From positions 21,537 through 85,536 of the forward strand of contig JAFPZF010000032.1 of assembly GCA_017417385.1 (NCBI GenBank): 64,000 nt of DNA. Reading direction: 5' to 3'. The notes under the pieces were generated by a model. It had not been told where the DNA came from. It worked only from the letters and a program-made list of their open reading frames with translations, and made no database searches. This document shows, piece by piece, positions 38,176 to 47,233 of this stretch (within the stretch, counting starts at the first letter, position 1; the number at the start of each line of letters is the position of its first letter). This DNA comes from Bacteroidales bacterium. GTDB lineage: Bacteria > Bacteroidota > Bacteroidia > Bacteroidales > Marinilabiliaceae. Both the position numbers and the translations under genes were made by a program.

Positions 38176-38823
38176 TTATTCTCTTCTCTCTATCTCGCTG
38201 ATAAATTCCGCCGTAGCCTCCGCCACGTCTTCCGCCTTCCCTATCGCTCCACTGACGGCTATCCCGTTAGCTCCAGCCTGCAATATCTCCCTGACGTCCT
38301 CCCTCCTGATGCCGCCTATTGCGACTATCGGCGTGTTGATGCCCCTGCTCCTGACTTCCCACGCTATCTCCCTATATCCCTCGAGTCCCAGCGTCGGCGC
38401 CAGGTTCTTCTTGGTCGTCGTGAACCTGTACGGCCCGACGCCTACGTAATCTACTGCGTCCGCTATGGCTATTATGTCCGCCGCTGTGTTGCACGTCCCG
38501 CCTATTATGTACTTGTCTCCCAATATCTTCCGAGCCTCCGCTGGTGCCATGTCGTTCTTCCCGAGGTGCACCCCGCTCGCCCCGACTTCCTTGCAGACTC
38601 CGACGTGGTCGTCGACTATGAACGTCGCCCCCGCCTCGTCGCACATCTGCTTCACCGTCCTCGCCGTCTCCCTGACTTCCTCCTCTGTCGCCTCCTTCAT
38701 CCTCAGCTGGACCCACCTGCATCCGCCCCTCAGGACGTGCCCGACCTCGCAGACTACGCTTTCCGTGTCCGCTCCATTCGTGATATACTGTAGCCCGAAA
38801 TGGCTAAGCGCTTCTCTTTCCAC
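38176..38823 (-). CDS. thiE: Thiamine-phosphate synthase ThiE
   Basis: 215 residues. GLQYITNG, VQLRMKEATEEEVRETA, FIVDDHVGVCKEVGASGVHL, KNDMAPAEARKILGDKYIIG, YVGVGPYRFTTTKKN and PIVAIGGI are the classic ThiE blocks with the pyrophosphate-binding residues. It couples the pyrimidine and thiazole halves of thiamine. The start is a GTG at 38823, preceded by AGAGGAAA; no ATG fits. It begins 6 bases after the thiS stop, so the two are coupled, and thiG follows after 42 bases. Confidence 0.93.
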   Translation of the reverse strand: MEREALSHFGLQYITNGADTESVVCEVGHVLRGGCRWVQLRMKEATEEEVRETARTVKQMCDEAGATFIVDDHVGVCKEVGASGVHLGKNDMAPAEARKILGDKYIIGGTCNTAADIIAIADAVDYVGVGPYRFTTTKKNLAPTLGLEGYREIAWEVRSRGINTPIVAIGGIRREDVREILQAGANGIAVSGAIGKAEDVAEATAEFISEIERRE

Positions 38824-38829
38824 TTTCCT

Positions 38830-39033
38830 CTATATCATGCCGCCACTCGCAGCCCTAATAATCATCAACTCCTCGTCCTGCTTTATCTCTGTCGTCTCCC
38901 AGTCCGACTTCGGGACTATGTCCATCCCGACCGCCACCGCAACTCCTGTCTGTGGCAAGTTCAACTGCTCTATCAGCTCCGCTACTGTCCGACCCTTAAA
39001 CTCGACCGGCTCATTGTTTACTCTTATTCTCAT
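38830..39033 (-). CDS. thiS: Sulfur carrier protein ThiS with two extra C-terminal residues
   Basis: 67 residues, a ubiquitin-like beta-grasp protein that carries sulfur as a C-terminal thiocarboxylate for ThiG. VNNEPVEFKGRTVAELIEQL and QTGVAVAVGMDIVPKSDW are typical. Odd: the chain ends ASGGMI, two residues beyond the Gly-Gly that must be C-terminal to be adenylated by ThiF, so either a protease removes MI or the sequence has a one-base error (deleting the A after GGCGGC would give TGA at once). The start at 39033 is chosen over 39057 because a TATATTTG -7 box at 39055-39062 covers the longer start. Confidence 0.9.
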   Translation of the reverse strand: MRIRVNNEPVEFKGRTVAELIEQLNLPQTGVAVAVGMDIVPKSDWETTEIKQDEELMIIRAASGGMI

Positions 39034-39054
39034 CTTCCTCTCGGTTCTTTTTCG

Positions 39055-39062
39055 CAAATATA
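39055..39062 (-). promoter_or_regulatory. Candidate -7 box for the thiSEG operon
   Basis: TATATTTG on the minus strand fits TAnnTTTG, 21 bases before the ATG at 39033; a GTTG lies about 16 bases further upstream as a possible -33. The leader is too short for a TPP riboswitch, and none is visible. Confidence 0.6.
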
Positions 39063-39140
39063 CACAAAATTCATACCTCGCAACGCCTTATCCACTCTCT
39101 CTCGCCCTCATTTCCTCTTTCTTGCTGTCCTTCTCCCCTC

Positions 39141-40256
39141 TCACCATCGCCCCCTCTTCGCTGTCACTATGCCCCACAGCGCCACTACTACGACGTACAG
39201 CGGATACACGATCGCCATCAGCGCCACCGCACGTTTCCGTACTCTCCGCCCCGTCAGTCTGCACCCTGCCACGCACAGCGCTACGTCCATCGACGTTTTC
39301 GCCATGAAGATCTTGATCGCCAGCTTCAGCGGTATCAGCAGCGGCATGACGACGCTCAGTAGGTTCACCATGAATACTACGACGGCAAACAGTATGATAT
39401 ACCACGTTCTGTATCCTCCAGCCTTCCCTGCCCACCGGCTTCGCTGACGGAGGTACTGCCCGACTGTCTCTGGCGTCTTGGTGTGCACCGCCGCTCTCGA
39501 GTCTGTTATATACCTGACTTCCGCCCCTGTCTCTATTGCCTGCTCGAGCAGGAACATGTCGTCCCCCGAGGCATATTCGCTCGTGTCTCGCTGTCTCTCG
39601 TACGTTCGCCTACTGAATGCCATCCCCGCCCCATTGGCCATCGTCGGGAATCCTCTGTTCGCCGTGCCAGCTGTCGCCGCCTGCAGACACGCAAACTCCA
39701 TCTCGGCTACGTCTCCGACTATCCCTCCAGCGCTCTCCATGACGACAGGCAGCAACAGCATGTACTCGCCCTCGGGTATCTCTCTCCAGATTGTCTCTAT
39801 CCACTCCTTGCCGACTACGCAGTCTCCATCGGTGCACACTATGTTGTCATACTTCGCATTACGGATTCCCTCCCTCTGCGCACCCTTTTTCCCTCTCCTG
39901 CTGCTTCTGCGGTCTATATACCTGGCATACCCTCTCGTCCCTACGAGTCTCCTGACTATCGCCTCCCTCTCGTTGTCGAGGTTGTCCCCGACGACGACAA
40001 GCTCTGCTGGGACCCCCTTCTTCCCCTTCTCCACCCTCTCTATCGATTCCTCTATCGTCCCTATGCAACTCTCTATCTCCTCCTCGGTCTCACTGCTGAT
40101 GCAGACGACAACGCTTATCCCGCGCTCCCGCCCGTCAAGTCTCCCATACGCACCCCTACCTGTGCCACCTCCCTGTATGGCCCTCAGGACTGACGACAGG
40201 ACGAAGGCGTAGACTATTACGACAGCTAAATAGATGTATAAGTAGATGTCTGTCAT
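39141..40256 (-). CDS. Membrane-bound GT2 family glycosyltransferase
   Basis: 371 residues. An N-terminal membrane anchor (IYLYIYLAVVIVYAFVLSS) precedes a GT-A domain with VVVCISSETEEEIESCIGT, the metal-binding CTDGDCVVGKEW (near 140), GAGMAFSRRTYE, SGDDMFLLEQAI and QYLRQRSRWAGKAG, the QxxRW motif of processive-type GT2 enzymes; two or three helices follow (FAVVVFMVNLLSVVMPLLI). The product is not known. The start ATG overlaps the upstream primase stop (ATGA), so this enzyme is translationally coupled to DNA primase genes, an unexpected partnership. Confidence 0.88.
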   Translation of the reverse strand: MTDIYLYIYLAVVIVYAFVLSSVLRAIQGGGTGRGAYGRLDGRERGISVVVCISSETEEEIESCIGTIEESIERVEKGKKGVPAELVVVGDNLDNEREAIVRRLVGTRGYARYIDRRSSRRGKKGAQREGIRNAKYDNIVCTDGDCVVGKEWIETIWREIPEGEYMLLLPVVMESAGGIVGDVAEMEFACLQAATAGTANRGFPTMANGAGMAFSRRTYERQRDTSEYASGDDMFLLEQAIETGAEVRYITDSRAAVHTKTPETVGQYLRQRSRWAGKAGGYRTWYIILFAVVVFMVNLLSVVMPLLIPLKLAIKIFMAKTSMDVALCVAGCRLTGRRVRKRAVALMAIVYPLYVVVVALWGIVTAKRGRW

Positions 40257-42325
40257 CTGATTAGGGCCCTATCGCCCATCTCTTTCCCGAGCCCTCTCTT
40301 GACCTTGGTCCAGCGGCTCAAGAGGTCTAGCTGCTCGTTCGCCGCCTCCTCGTCTCCCGCCGCTATGCATCGGTTGAGCTCCGCCGTTATCCCGTCGATG
40401 ATCTCTATCACTCGCCTCAGCTGCAGCTCGTTGACAGCCCTCACGACGAGGTCCCCGAGCATCTGCTTGTCCTTCTCCTCGTCCCTCTTCTCGAGCATCT
40501 CCGGCATCTGGTTGCCCTCCTCGTCGCCTCCTCGTTTGCTGTATATCCTGCTGAGCTCTTGGCGGCGACCGACTATCTCCGCGACAACTCTCGTCATCTC
40601 GGGGTCCGGCATGTTGAGATAATACTCCGTGTCGACGACGCTCCTGTCCGCCGCCGTCCTGTACGTGTCGACTATCCGCTGGAGTATCGGGTCATAACTG
40701 ACGAACTGGTTCGTGTCAAGCGACCCGACTATGTACTCCCCGACTAATGTCTCATACACTTGCTTGGACCCCCAGTCTTTCACTAATATCTTTCTCTGTG
40801 TATACTTCAGGAGATACCTGATGATCTCCCTGAACTCTGTCTCCGGCCGCGCCGCCATCGCTATGTTCACCCCCGCTGGCTGCTGATAACCGCTCATCCC
40901 CGCTGGCTGACCGTACGCCTGCATCTGCGCCATCGCCTCCTGCTGCCTGAGCTCCTCCATCATGGCTGCCTGTTCCCTCTTGACGTCCTCGTCCCTCTGC
41001 TTGACGGCATTCTCTGTCATCCGCTTCTGTAGCTCGTTGAATATCGTCTGCTCCCTGACCTGCATCAGCTCGCTGCACCTCTTGACGCACGCCTCCCTCT
41101 CCGCCTGGTCCTGCACCTCGGCTATGGAGTTTACTATGGTGTGTATCGCGCCCGCCTTCTTCAGGGTGTCGTTAATCCCTTCCTTCATGAGGACTTTCAC
41201 CTCGAAACTGACAAAGTCGCTCTCGTTCTCCTCCGCATACTTCATGAAGCCCTCATGCCCCTCCCGCTGCGCAAAGGAGTCCGGGTCATCGCCGTCCGGC
41301 AAGAGTAGCACCTTCACGCCCATGCCCTCGTGCAAGACCATGTCTATGGCCCTCATCGCTGCATGTACGCCCGCACTGTCCGAGTCATACATCAACGTGA
41401 TGCTCTTCGTAAACCGCTTGACTAGCCGTATCTGATTTACTGTCAACGCCGTACCCGACGACGCCACTACGTTTTCTATCCCCGCCTGACTCATCGACAT
41501 GACGTCGGTATACCCCTCCATCATGTAGCATTTCCCCGTCCTCATCATCTCTTCCTTCGCCTGATAGATGCCATACACTATGTCACTCTTGTGATATAGC
41601 TCTGTCTCCGGCGAGTTGAGGTATTTGACTGTCACTCCCTTTGTCCTCGCATCTAGCAGTCGACCCGCAAAGGCTATCACGCTCCCTCCCTCGTTCTGTA
41701 TCGGGAATATGACTCTCCCCTTGAACTTGTCACTCCTCACTCCGCTCTCGCCCGCCGCCACGAGGCCTACCTTCTCCTGGAACTCTACGCTATAACCGTC
41801 TCTTACGGCTTTGCTCATCATGGCATCCCTCTGCCTCGGCGAATACCCGAGCCTGAATCTCTCTATCGTGGCGTCCGTGAACTTCCTCCCTCTGAAATAT
41901 ACTAGTCCCTCAGCCTGTCCCTCCGGCGTCTCCTTCAGCTCTCGCTCAAACGACTTGCATGCGTATTCCATCAGCTGATACATCCCTTCCCTCCCTCGAC
42001 TCGCGACTGCCTCCTCCGCACTCTGAGTCTCGTCGACGACCTCGATTCCTAGTCTCTTCCCGAGCTCCCGGATAGCGTTGGTATAGTCCAACCTCTCCGC
42101 CAGCATGAAAAAATTGACGGCATTGCCGCCGACATGACATCCATGGCAGATATACATGCCCTTGTCCGCCATCACTGTCAACGACTCGGTGTTCACTTCG
42201 TTGTGGAACGGACAACAGCCGACCCAGTTCGCACCGCTCTGATGCAACTGGACATACTGACCGATGACCTCGACTATCCTTTTGTTCGCGGCCACCGTGA
42301 CTTTCTCCATCACCTCCCGCTCCAT
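40253..42325 (-). CDS. dnaG: DNA primase DnaG, copy B (with helicase-binding region)
   Basis: 690 residues, full DnaG layout. Zinc finger: C38, H41, C60, C63 (GCCPFHNEVNTESL...MYICHGCHVGG); the usual EKTPSF after the His is replaced by EVNTES. RNA polymerase core: SDKFKGRVIFPIQNEGGSVI; Toprim: MMEGYTDV (E270), VVASSGTALTVNQIRLVKRF, YDSDSAG (D314, D316) and LLPDGDDPDSF, close to normal Bacteroidales DnaG except YDSD for YDGD. A Gln/Met/Ala-rich linker (about 455-495) leads to the C-terminal region that contacts DnaB helicase. Its ATG overlaps the stop of copy A as TAATG, so the two primases are made together. This is the likelier replicative primase. Confidence 0.92.
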   Translation of the reverse strand: MEREVMEKVTVAANKRIVEVIGQYVQLHQSGANWVGCCPFHNEVNTESLTVMADKGMYICHGCHVGGNAVNFFMLAERLDYTNAIRELGKRLGIEVVDETQSAEEAVASRGREGMYQLMEYACKSFERELKETPEGQAEGLVYFRGRKFTDATIERFRLGYSPRQRDAMMSKAVRDGYSVEFQEKVGLVAAGESGVRSDKFKGRVIFPIQNEGGSVIAFAGRLLDARTKGVTVKYLNSPETELYHKSDIVYGIYQAKEEMMRTGKCYMMEGYTDVMSMSQAGIENVVASSGTALTVNQIRLVKRFTKSITLMYDSDSAGVHAAMRAIDMVLHEGMGVKVLLLPDGDDPDSFAQREGHEGFMKYAEENESDFVSFEVKVLMKEGINDTLKKAGAIHTIVNSIAEVQDQAEREACVKRCSELMQVREQTIFNELQKRMTENAVKQRDEDVKREQAAMMEELRQQEAMAQMQAYGQPAGMSGYQQPAGVNIAMAARPETEFREIIRYLLKYTQRKILVKDWGSKQVYETLVGEYIVGSLDTNQFVSYDPILQRIVDTYRTAADRSVVDTEYYLNMPDPEMTRVVAEIVGRRQELSRIYSKRGGDEEGNQMPEMLEKRDEEKDKQMLGDLVVRAVNELQLRRVIEIIDGITAELNRCIAAGDEEAANEQLDLLSRWTKVKRGLGKEMGDRALIR

Positions 42326-43626
42326 TACGACATCCTGTCTAATTCTGTGTATATGATTGTGTCACTGATCCCCAGCAACTGGCTGCACCTGTTGACGTAC
42401 AGCTCCCGCTCTATCCCGTCACTGACCTCCGCTATCGAACTTACTATCTTCTGCAACGCTGCTCTGTTCTGTTCCACTCCTCCTCCATAAGGCGCCAGCA
42501 CTCTCGCTTCGAACGTCACGAAGTCACACTCGTTCTCTTCCGCATACTTCTCAAAGTTCTCCTTCCCCTCCCTCTGTATGAAGGTGTCCGCCGACTCCCC
42601 GTCGGGTAGCATCAGCACCCTGACGCCCATGCCTTCATGCAGTATCTTGTCTATCGCACTCATCGCCGCAAATACTCCCTCGCTGTCCGAGTCATACATG
42701 AGCGTGACGTCCTTCGCATAACTCTTGATATGTCGCACCTGCCCTACCGTCAACTCCATGCCGACGGCCGCAACGGCATTCGTCACCCCTGCCTGATACA
42801 TCGAGATGACGTCTGTATACCCCTCGACAAGATAGCACTTGCCGACCTTGACCATCTCGTTCCGCGCCTGATATATGCCGTAGACGAGGTCTTCCGGCTT
42901 ATATAGTTCGGTCTCTGGCGTGCTGACATACTTCTCTACGGCCCCGTCAGCGTCTATGCTCCGCCCAGAGAAGGCTACGACTTTCCCAGACGCATTCTGT
43001 ATCGGCATCACTACCCGACCGGCAAACCTGTCATTTATGCTCCCGTACTCGTCGACGGTCGTAAGCCCTGCCTGCTCCAGTCTGGCTATGGGATACCCTG
43101 CCGCCTGGGCTTTGGTTATCATGGCGTTCCCCTGCTTCGGCGAGTAGCCGAGCCTGAACGTAGCTATTATGTCGTCTCTGTATCGCCGCCCCCTGAGGTA
43201 CGCCAGCCCCTCTGTCTGCCCCTCTGTCGTCGTCTTTAGCTCCTCCTCGAAGGCCCTGCACTCATACTCTATCATCGCCAGTAGCGCTTCCCTCGACTTC
43301 TTCTTCTCCTCCTCCTCTGCACTCCTCGCTGTCTCCGTCACCTCGATGCCAAGTCTCTGTCCTAAATATCTTATCGCATCCGGGAATGTCATCTTCCCCA
43401 TCTCCATGACGAACTTCAACGCATCTCCCCCCTTATGGCACCCGAAACAGTAATACATTCCCTTCGTCGGCACGACACTGAAAGACGGCGTCTTCTCGTT
43501 GTGAAACGGACAACACGCCATCCAGCTCGAGCCTCGCCTCTTCAGCTCGACGTACTGACTGACAACTTCTACTATCCTGCTGTTCGCAGCTTCCTTGACT
43601 GCGTCTATTGATTGCTGCGTTATCAT
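42325..43626 (-). CDS. DNA primase DnaG, copy A (no helicase-binding domain)
   Basis: 433 residues, colinear with the first 430 or so of copy B at roughly half identity by eye. Zinc finger: C39, H42, C60, C63 with the canonical HNEKTPSFSV. RNA polymerase core: NDRFAGRVVMPIQNASGKVV; Toprim: LVEGYTDV (E268) and YDSDSEG (D312, D314). It departs from the norm at AAVGMELT (normally ASxGTALT) and ESADTF (normally DPDSF). The protein stops where the helicase-binding domain should begin; the frame ends cleanly with no remnant. It is coupled to copy B by TAATG and lies 20 bases after the membrane-propeller gene. It may be a subunit or an accessory/regulatory primase. Confidence 0.9.
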   Translation of the reverse strand: MITQQSIDAVKEAANSRIVEVVSQYVELKRRGSSWMACCPFHNEKTPSFSVVPTKGMYYCFGCHKGGDALKFVMEMGKMTFPDAIRYLGQRLGIEVTETARSAEEEEKKKSREALLAMIEYECRAFEEELKTTTEGQTEGLAYLRGRRYRDDIIATFRLGYSPKQGNAMITKAQAAGYPIARLEQAGLTTVDEYGSINDRFAGRVVMPIQNASGKVVAFSGRSIDADGAVEKYVSTPETELYKPEDLVYGIYQARNEMVKVGKCYLVEGYTDVISMYQAGVTNAVAAVGMELTVGQVRHIKSYAKDVTLMYDSDSEGVFAAMSAIDKILHEGMGVRVLMLPDGESADTFIQREGKENFEKYAEENECDFVTFEARVLAPYGGGVEQNRAALQKIVSSIAEVSDGIERELYVNRCSQLLGISDTIIYTELDRMS

Positions 43627-43646
43627 AGAGACCTACCTCCTCTTCT

Positions 43647-46325
43647 CTATCTGTTCGCACCGAGGCACACTACCGCCCCGCTCTCGTCTGTCGTGAATAT
43701 CACCATCGTACTCGACCCCTTGCCCGGACTGACTCGCGAGTGTGCCCCGAGTGGCGACATCGTGTGGTCACACCTCCCGTCGGAGTTGTAGACGTATACT
43801 TTGTGGTCCACACCGTCATATATGACGACTTTGTCTTCTATGGTCTCGACTTGGCTGACATGTGCCACGTCTGTCTTATAGCTCCCTAATAGGCTCACTC
43901 CGACTCCCGATATGTCTATCAGCGCCAGCCTCTGCTTGTCCGCTATGACATACAACTGCTTGTCCTTCATCGGCTTGCCTATGCTGTTCGTCCCGATGCT
44001 GTCGAGTAGCATCCTGCTTATCTTCCCAGACTCGGCATTGATGCTGACTATGCTCCCGTCTGCTAACGACGTGACGAAGCTCATCCCCATCGCATCAGTC
44101 GCCATCACGCTCTCTGCCGACGGCGCTATCGGCTCGACCTGCAGGCGCTTCTTCCCCTGCCTGTCGTTGAAATAATATGCGTACTGGTCGTGTGAGACTA
44201 TGAAGTCTTTGCTACCGCAGACAAGGTGTTTCGTCGGTCCTGCCAACTGTCCCTCGGGCGCTGTCATGTTCCACCCGTCAACTCTCTGCCCGTCAGGTCC
44301 GAACAACGCAACTCCGCTCTCGCACCCGACAAAGAACCTTAGCGGGCTTCCGTCACCATATAGCGCCGGCGACACCCCTGATGTCGCCCCAGACGGTAGC
44401 CTGACGGGGAACGACCCGACGTCGTTTCCGAGTCTGTCTATGACGTATAGCGTCTGCCGCGTCGTGAAGACGTACTGCAACTTCCCGTTGCCATAGAAAT
44501 CTACCTGCGAGACGTTCCCGACAATCTTTCCGTCTATGGCTCTCTTCCAGAGTATCATGCCGTCCGTGCCTATCAGGTACACACGTCCTGCTACGTCCTG
44601 GACGAGGCACTCCGACTTGTGGGTATAGTGGTTGTCTACCGCAAATGGTTGCGTCGCCGCTGTCGTGTCGAGCCGGACTCTCCATAGCGCATTGTCCTGT
44701 GCCTCCTCGTTGGCCTGTGGCGTCAACGCAGCTATGCTGATGTACGGTAGTTTGCCGACGGCCGTGGTCTGGATTCCGATGACTCCGAAATTCCCACCCC
44801 TCGGCTCTTTCTCATACACGAACCGCACGCAGTCCGAACTGAAGTTCCTTCTTAGCTGCTTATACCCCGTAGTGCTCTCCATGCTGTGCCCGGCTATGTA
44901 GTCGACGAGGACGCGCTTCAGCGTGTTCACGTCGTCCGCCACGACTAGCGCATCCTCATACCTGAAGAAGAACCGCCGCGGATAGTCGTTCCCGAGTAGG
45001 AACGGGAGGAAGAACATATAGTCGTTCTTATGGAATGCTTCATAGACTGGCACGGAGATCTCACTGACCATCTGCGCGTCCTGTCGCCTCTGGAGTCCAT
45101 TCGTCGCTACTGATTTGGGGACGACTTCCACCCCAGGGCTGATGACGTACGGCTGTGCCGGCGGCGTCCCATTGTGCATCGCCGCAAGAGCCTGAGTAAA
45201 TGTCGCTTGCGCCATTGTCCCCCTGCGCGCGTCTATGACCATGAACCGACTGCCGTCGGCATAGTTGCATATCGCTATCTCCGACGAGAACACCTGCGCC
45301 AGCATCGCCTCGACATCGACGTTCGTCCTCCTCATCAGCTCGCTCTGCAGCTCCCTGTACTTGTGCGCATCTGCCTTCCCACTGAGATACTCTGTGAAGG
45401 CGTCCGACGATAGACCCCTGTCCCCGGCGCCTATTCTCTCGAAGTGTGTCACGGTCGACGGGACTCTGTGTGTCACTCCTATCTGCGTCGCCTGTCCACG
45501 TGCCGAGAGTGTCTCCTGTGTCTGACGTACCGCCACCTTGAATCCGTCGGTCGTCAAGACGTCCGGCATTGGCGTGATGTCCAGCGCCAGCCAGTCCGCT
45601 CCCTGCATGGTCGAGAAATATGCCTTCGCTATTGGTATGTCGTCCGCTGCAAACGCCGCCGCATTGCAGTTGACATATACCGAGAGCGCCGACTTCTGGC
45701 TGAGCGTCCGCTCTATCGCAGAGAACCCGACGTCATCATGCATCGGGATTATGTCGTCATCACCAAAGCCTATCAACAGCCGCGGGTCCTCCGACGCAAA
45801 CAGGCATCCGCCTCCCGCTGCCGCAAAGAGTGGACGCTTCCCAGGCGCATAGTCTATCAGGTAGAGCCCGTGGTCCTCGACTGTCGTGTCCCGTATGCTC
45901 ATGTTCGCCCGCCTGTCTATCGTCCTGAGTGCCTTGTGCCACTCCATCCTGTTGTTCAGGCAGAACGCTCCCGCCAACTTCCCGTTCGGCAGGACGGCTA
46001 TATATAGGTCTCGCATCCTTATCGTCGGACTGACGACCGCCCCGTCCGAAAAGATGGTGTCTATCTCCTCCGCAAACTTCCATATCCGCTCCCCGCCTAG
46101 CATGTCAGATAGCTCCGCCTTGTACGAGACGTCCCGTAGCCTTGTCGAGACGACTTCCCTGTCAGCTATCCTGATCACCATCGTCGTCGTCGTCGGCAGA
46201 CACCGCATCGGCGACGGCGCCTTGTACTTCTTGACAAGGCCTATCCACAACGCTAGCCCGATGACGGCTATCACCGTCACCGCTATCCCTGCTCCTACGA
46301 GTATTTTCCTTATCGGTACTATCAC
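43647..46325 (-). CDS. Membrane-anchored DUF3352-like protein with C-terminal propeller-like repeats
   Basis: 892 residues. One N-terminal membrane helix (ILVGAGIAVTVIAVIGLALWI) anchors a large extracytoplasmic part. Residues 40-560 resemble DUF3352-type proteins (RIADREVVSTRLRDVSYKAEL, LYLIDYAPGKRPLFAAAGGG, LLGNDYPRRFFFRYEDALVV); residues about 570-892 hold recurrent short beta units (VYLIGTDGMILWKRAIDGKI, LYVIDRLGNDVGSFPV, VYVYNSDGRCDHTM) like a PQQ-type propeller. The role is unknown. It heads the operon with both primases and a glycosyltransferase, 20 bases before primase A; a -7 box lies at 46347-46354. Confidence 0.75.
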   Translation of the reverse strand: MIVPIRKILVGAGIAVTVIAVIGLALWIGLVKKYKAPSPMRCLPTTTTMVIRIADREVVSTRLRDVSYKAELSDMLGGERIWKFAEEIDTIFSDGAVVSPTIRMRDLYIAVLPNGKLAGAFCLNNRMEWHKALRTIDRRANMSIRDTTVEDHGLYLIDYAPGKRPLFAAAGGGCLFASEDPRLLIGFGDDDIIPMHDDVGFSAIERTLSQKSALSVYVNCNAAAFAADDIPIAKAYFSTMQGADWLALDITPMPDVLTTDGFKVAVRQTQETLSARGQATQIGVTHRVPSTVTHFERIGAGDRGLSSDAFTEYLSGKADAHKYRELQSELMRRTNVDVEAMLAQVFSSEIAICNYADGSRFMVIDARRGTMAQATFTQALAAMHNGTPPAQPYVISPGVEVVPKSVATNGLQRRQDAQMVSEISVPVYEAFHKNDYMFFLPFLLGNDYPRRFFFRYEDALVVADDVNTLKRVLVDYIAGHSMESTTGYKQLRRNFSSDCVRFVYEKEPRGGNFGVIGIQTTAVGKLPYISIAALTPQANEEAQDNALWRVRLDTTAATQPFAVDNHYTHKSECLVQDVAGRVYLIGTDGMILWKRAIDGKIVGNVSQVDFYGNGKLQYVFTTRQTLYVIDRLGNDVGSFPVRLPSGATSGVSPALYGDGSPLRFFVGCESGVALFGPDGQRVDGWNMTAPEGQLAGPTKHLVCGSKDFIVSHDQYAYYFNDRQGKKRLQVEPIAPSAESVMATDAMGMSFVTSLADGSIVSINAESGKISRMLLDSIGTNSIGKPMKDKQLYVIADKQRLALIDISGVGVSLLGSYKTDVAHVSQVETIEDKVVIYDGVDHKVYVYNSDGRCDHTMSPLGAHSRVSPGKGSSTMVIFTTDESGAVVCLGANR

Positions 46326-46346
46326 CTATACTCCCCTTTCAATCTA

Positions 46347-46354
46347 CAAAAATA
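46347..46354 (-). promoter_or_regulatory. Candidate -7 box for the propeller-primase operon
   Basis: TATTTTTG on the minus strand fits TAnnTTTG, 21 bases before the ATG at 46325. It would drive the whole four-gene operon. Confidence 0.55.
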
Positions 46355-46683
46355 CGCTAAATTTTCTTTTCTTCGCCCTCTTTTATCATTCTTACTGCTT
46401 TCCCAACCCTCTTTTCTCGCTTATCCACCTTCTTCCCTCCTTCTTCTCTCCTTCTTCTCTCCCTCTTCCCTTCTTCTCTCCCCCGTTCTCCCAGTCCCTC
46501 TCAACCTCTTCCGACCACCTCTTCCTTTCCCCTCAAACACCCTCCGACTCTCCTTTCGGACGGCACTGTGAAGACATTATACTCGACCTCATTCTCTCTC
46601 AATCTGCACATTTCCTCCTTCCCTCCTCTCTTCTTTTTTGACTCATGCAAGTGTTTAGTTGCAAATCCCGATATTGAATTTCT
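46355..46683. other. Gene-free C/T-rich stretch
   Basis: Long runs of CTTCTTCTCTCC-like sequence on the plus strand. I see no gene, hairpin or repeat family member here, only low-complexity pyrimidine tracts. Confidence 0.5.
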
Positions 46684-47118
46684 CTATTGCATTAGACCAT
46701 ATTGCTGTTGTAATTTCTTGAGCCATAGTCTATCCGCTTCGTCATCAATCCAAAATACTATTTTACTGTCAAAATCAGTAAAACAATTATTCTGGTGAAG
46801 ACATACTCTATGAGACGGGTTCCCATCTTGAAGAGTAAATCTGAAAAACAACAGATTTAGGCCTGTTTTGGATTGTTTCATGCGTTTAATTCTTGCTCTT
46901 GAGAGAATAGCTGAAATCCGTTCGGTGCTCAAAGAGTCCAATAAATACTTATTTGTCTGTCTCTCATCAAGTTGAGTAAATGTGCCATAGGCACTCGCTG
47001 TTGTATATCCTCTTGGGTTGTAGAATTCGTACATTTCAATTTTTATATGCTTATATGAGTCTGTATGCCTAACACACATGCTCATTGTAAGCAATATCAT
47101 TATTAGTATATTCTTCAT
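46684..47118 (-). CDS. Small exported protein of unknown function
   Basis: 144 residues with a likely signal peptide (NILIMILLTMSMCV). I do not recognise the family. Visible: YEFYNPRGYTTASAYGTFTQL near 30, LLFFRFTLQDG and FWIDDEADRLWLKKLQQQYG at the end. The gene is much richer in A and T than the rest of the window. It follows the lipoprotein gene (stop at 47234) after 115 bases on the same strand and shares its composition, so the two probably arrived together. A spurious frame cannot be ruled out, but the signal peptide and codon pattern favour a real gene. Confidence 0.6.
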   Translation of the reverse strand: MKNILIMILLTMSMCVRHTDSYKHIKIEMYEFYNPRGYTTASAYGTFTQLDERQTNKYLLDSLSTERISAILSRARIKRMKQSKTGLNLLFFRFTLQDGNPSHRVCLHQNNCFTDFDSKIVFWIDDEADRLWLKKLQQQYGLMQ

Positions 47119-47233
47119 TTTCTGTTATTTGTTTTTAAGTGATTTATTTGCACAAAACGTCACAACTCATCTTCATTCTCTTTCACATCCCTCCACCTCG
47201 GCTTTGACCCACTCGCATTACCGTCTCCACCGC

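Noticed and set aside
39034..39140. TPP riboswitch before thiS
   Set aside because: The -7 box lies 21 bases from the ATG, leaving no room, and the conserved riboswitch blocks are absent.
40253..43626. The two primases as one gene split by a frameshift or duplicated by misassembly
   Set aside because: Both copies start with their own zinc finger, are too diverged for an assembly duplicate, and copy A ends with a clean stop coupled to a proper start.
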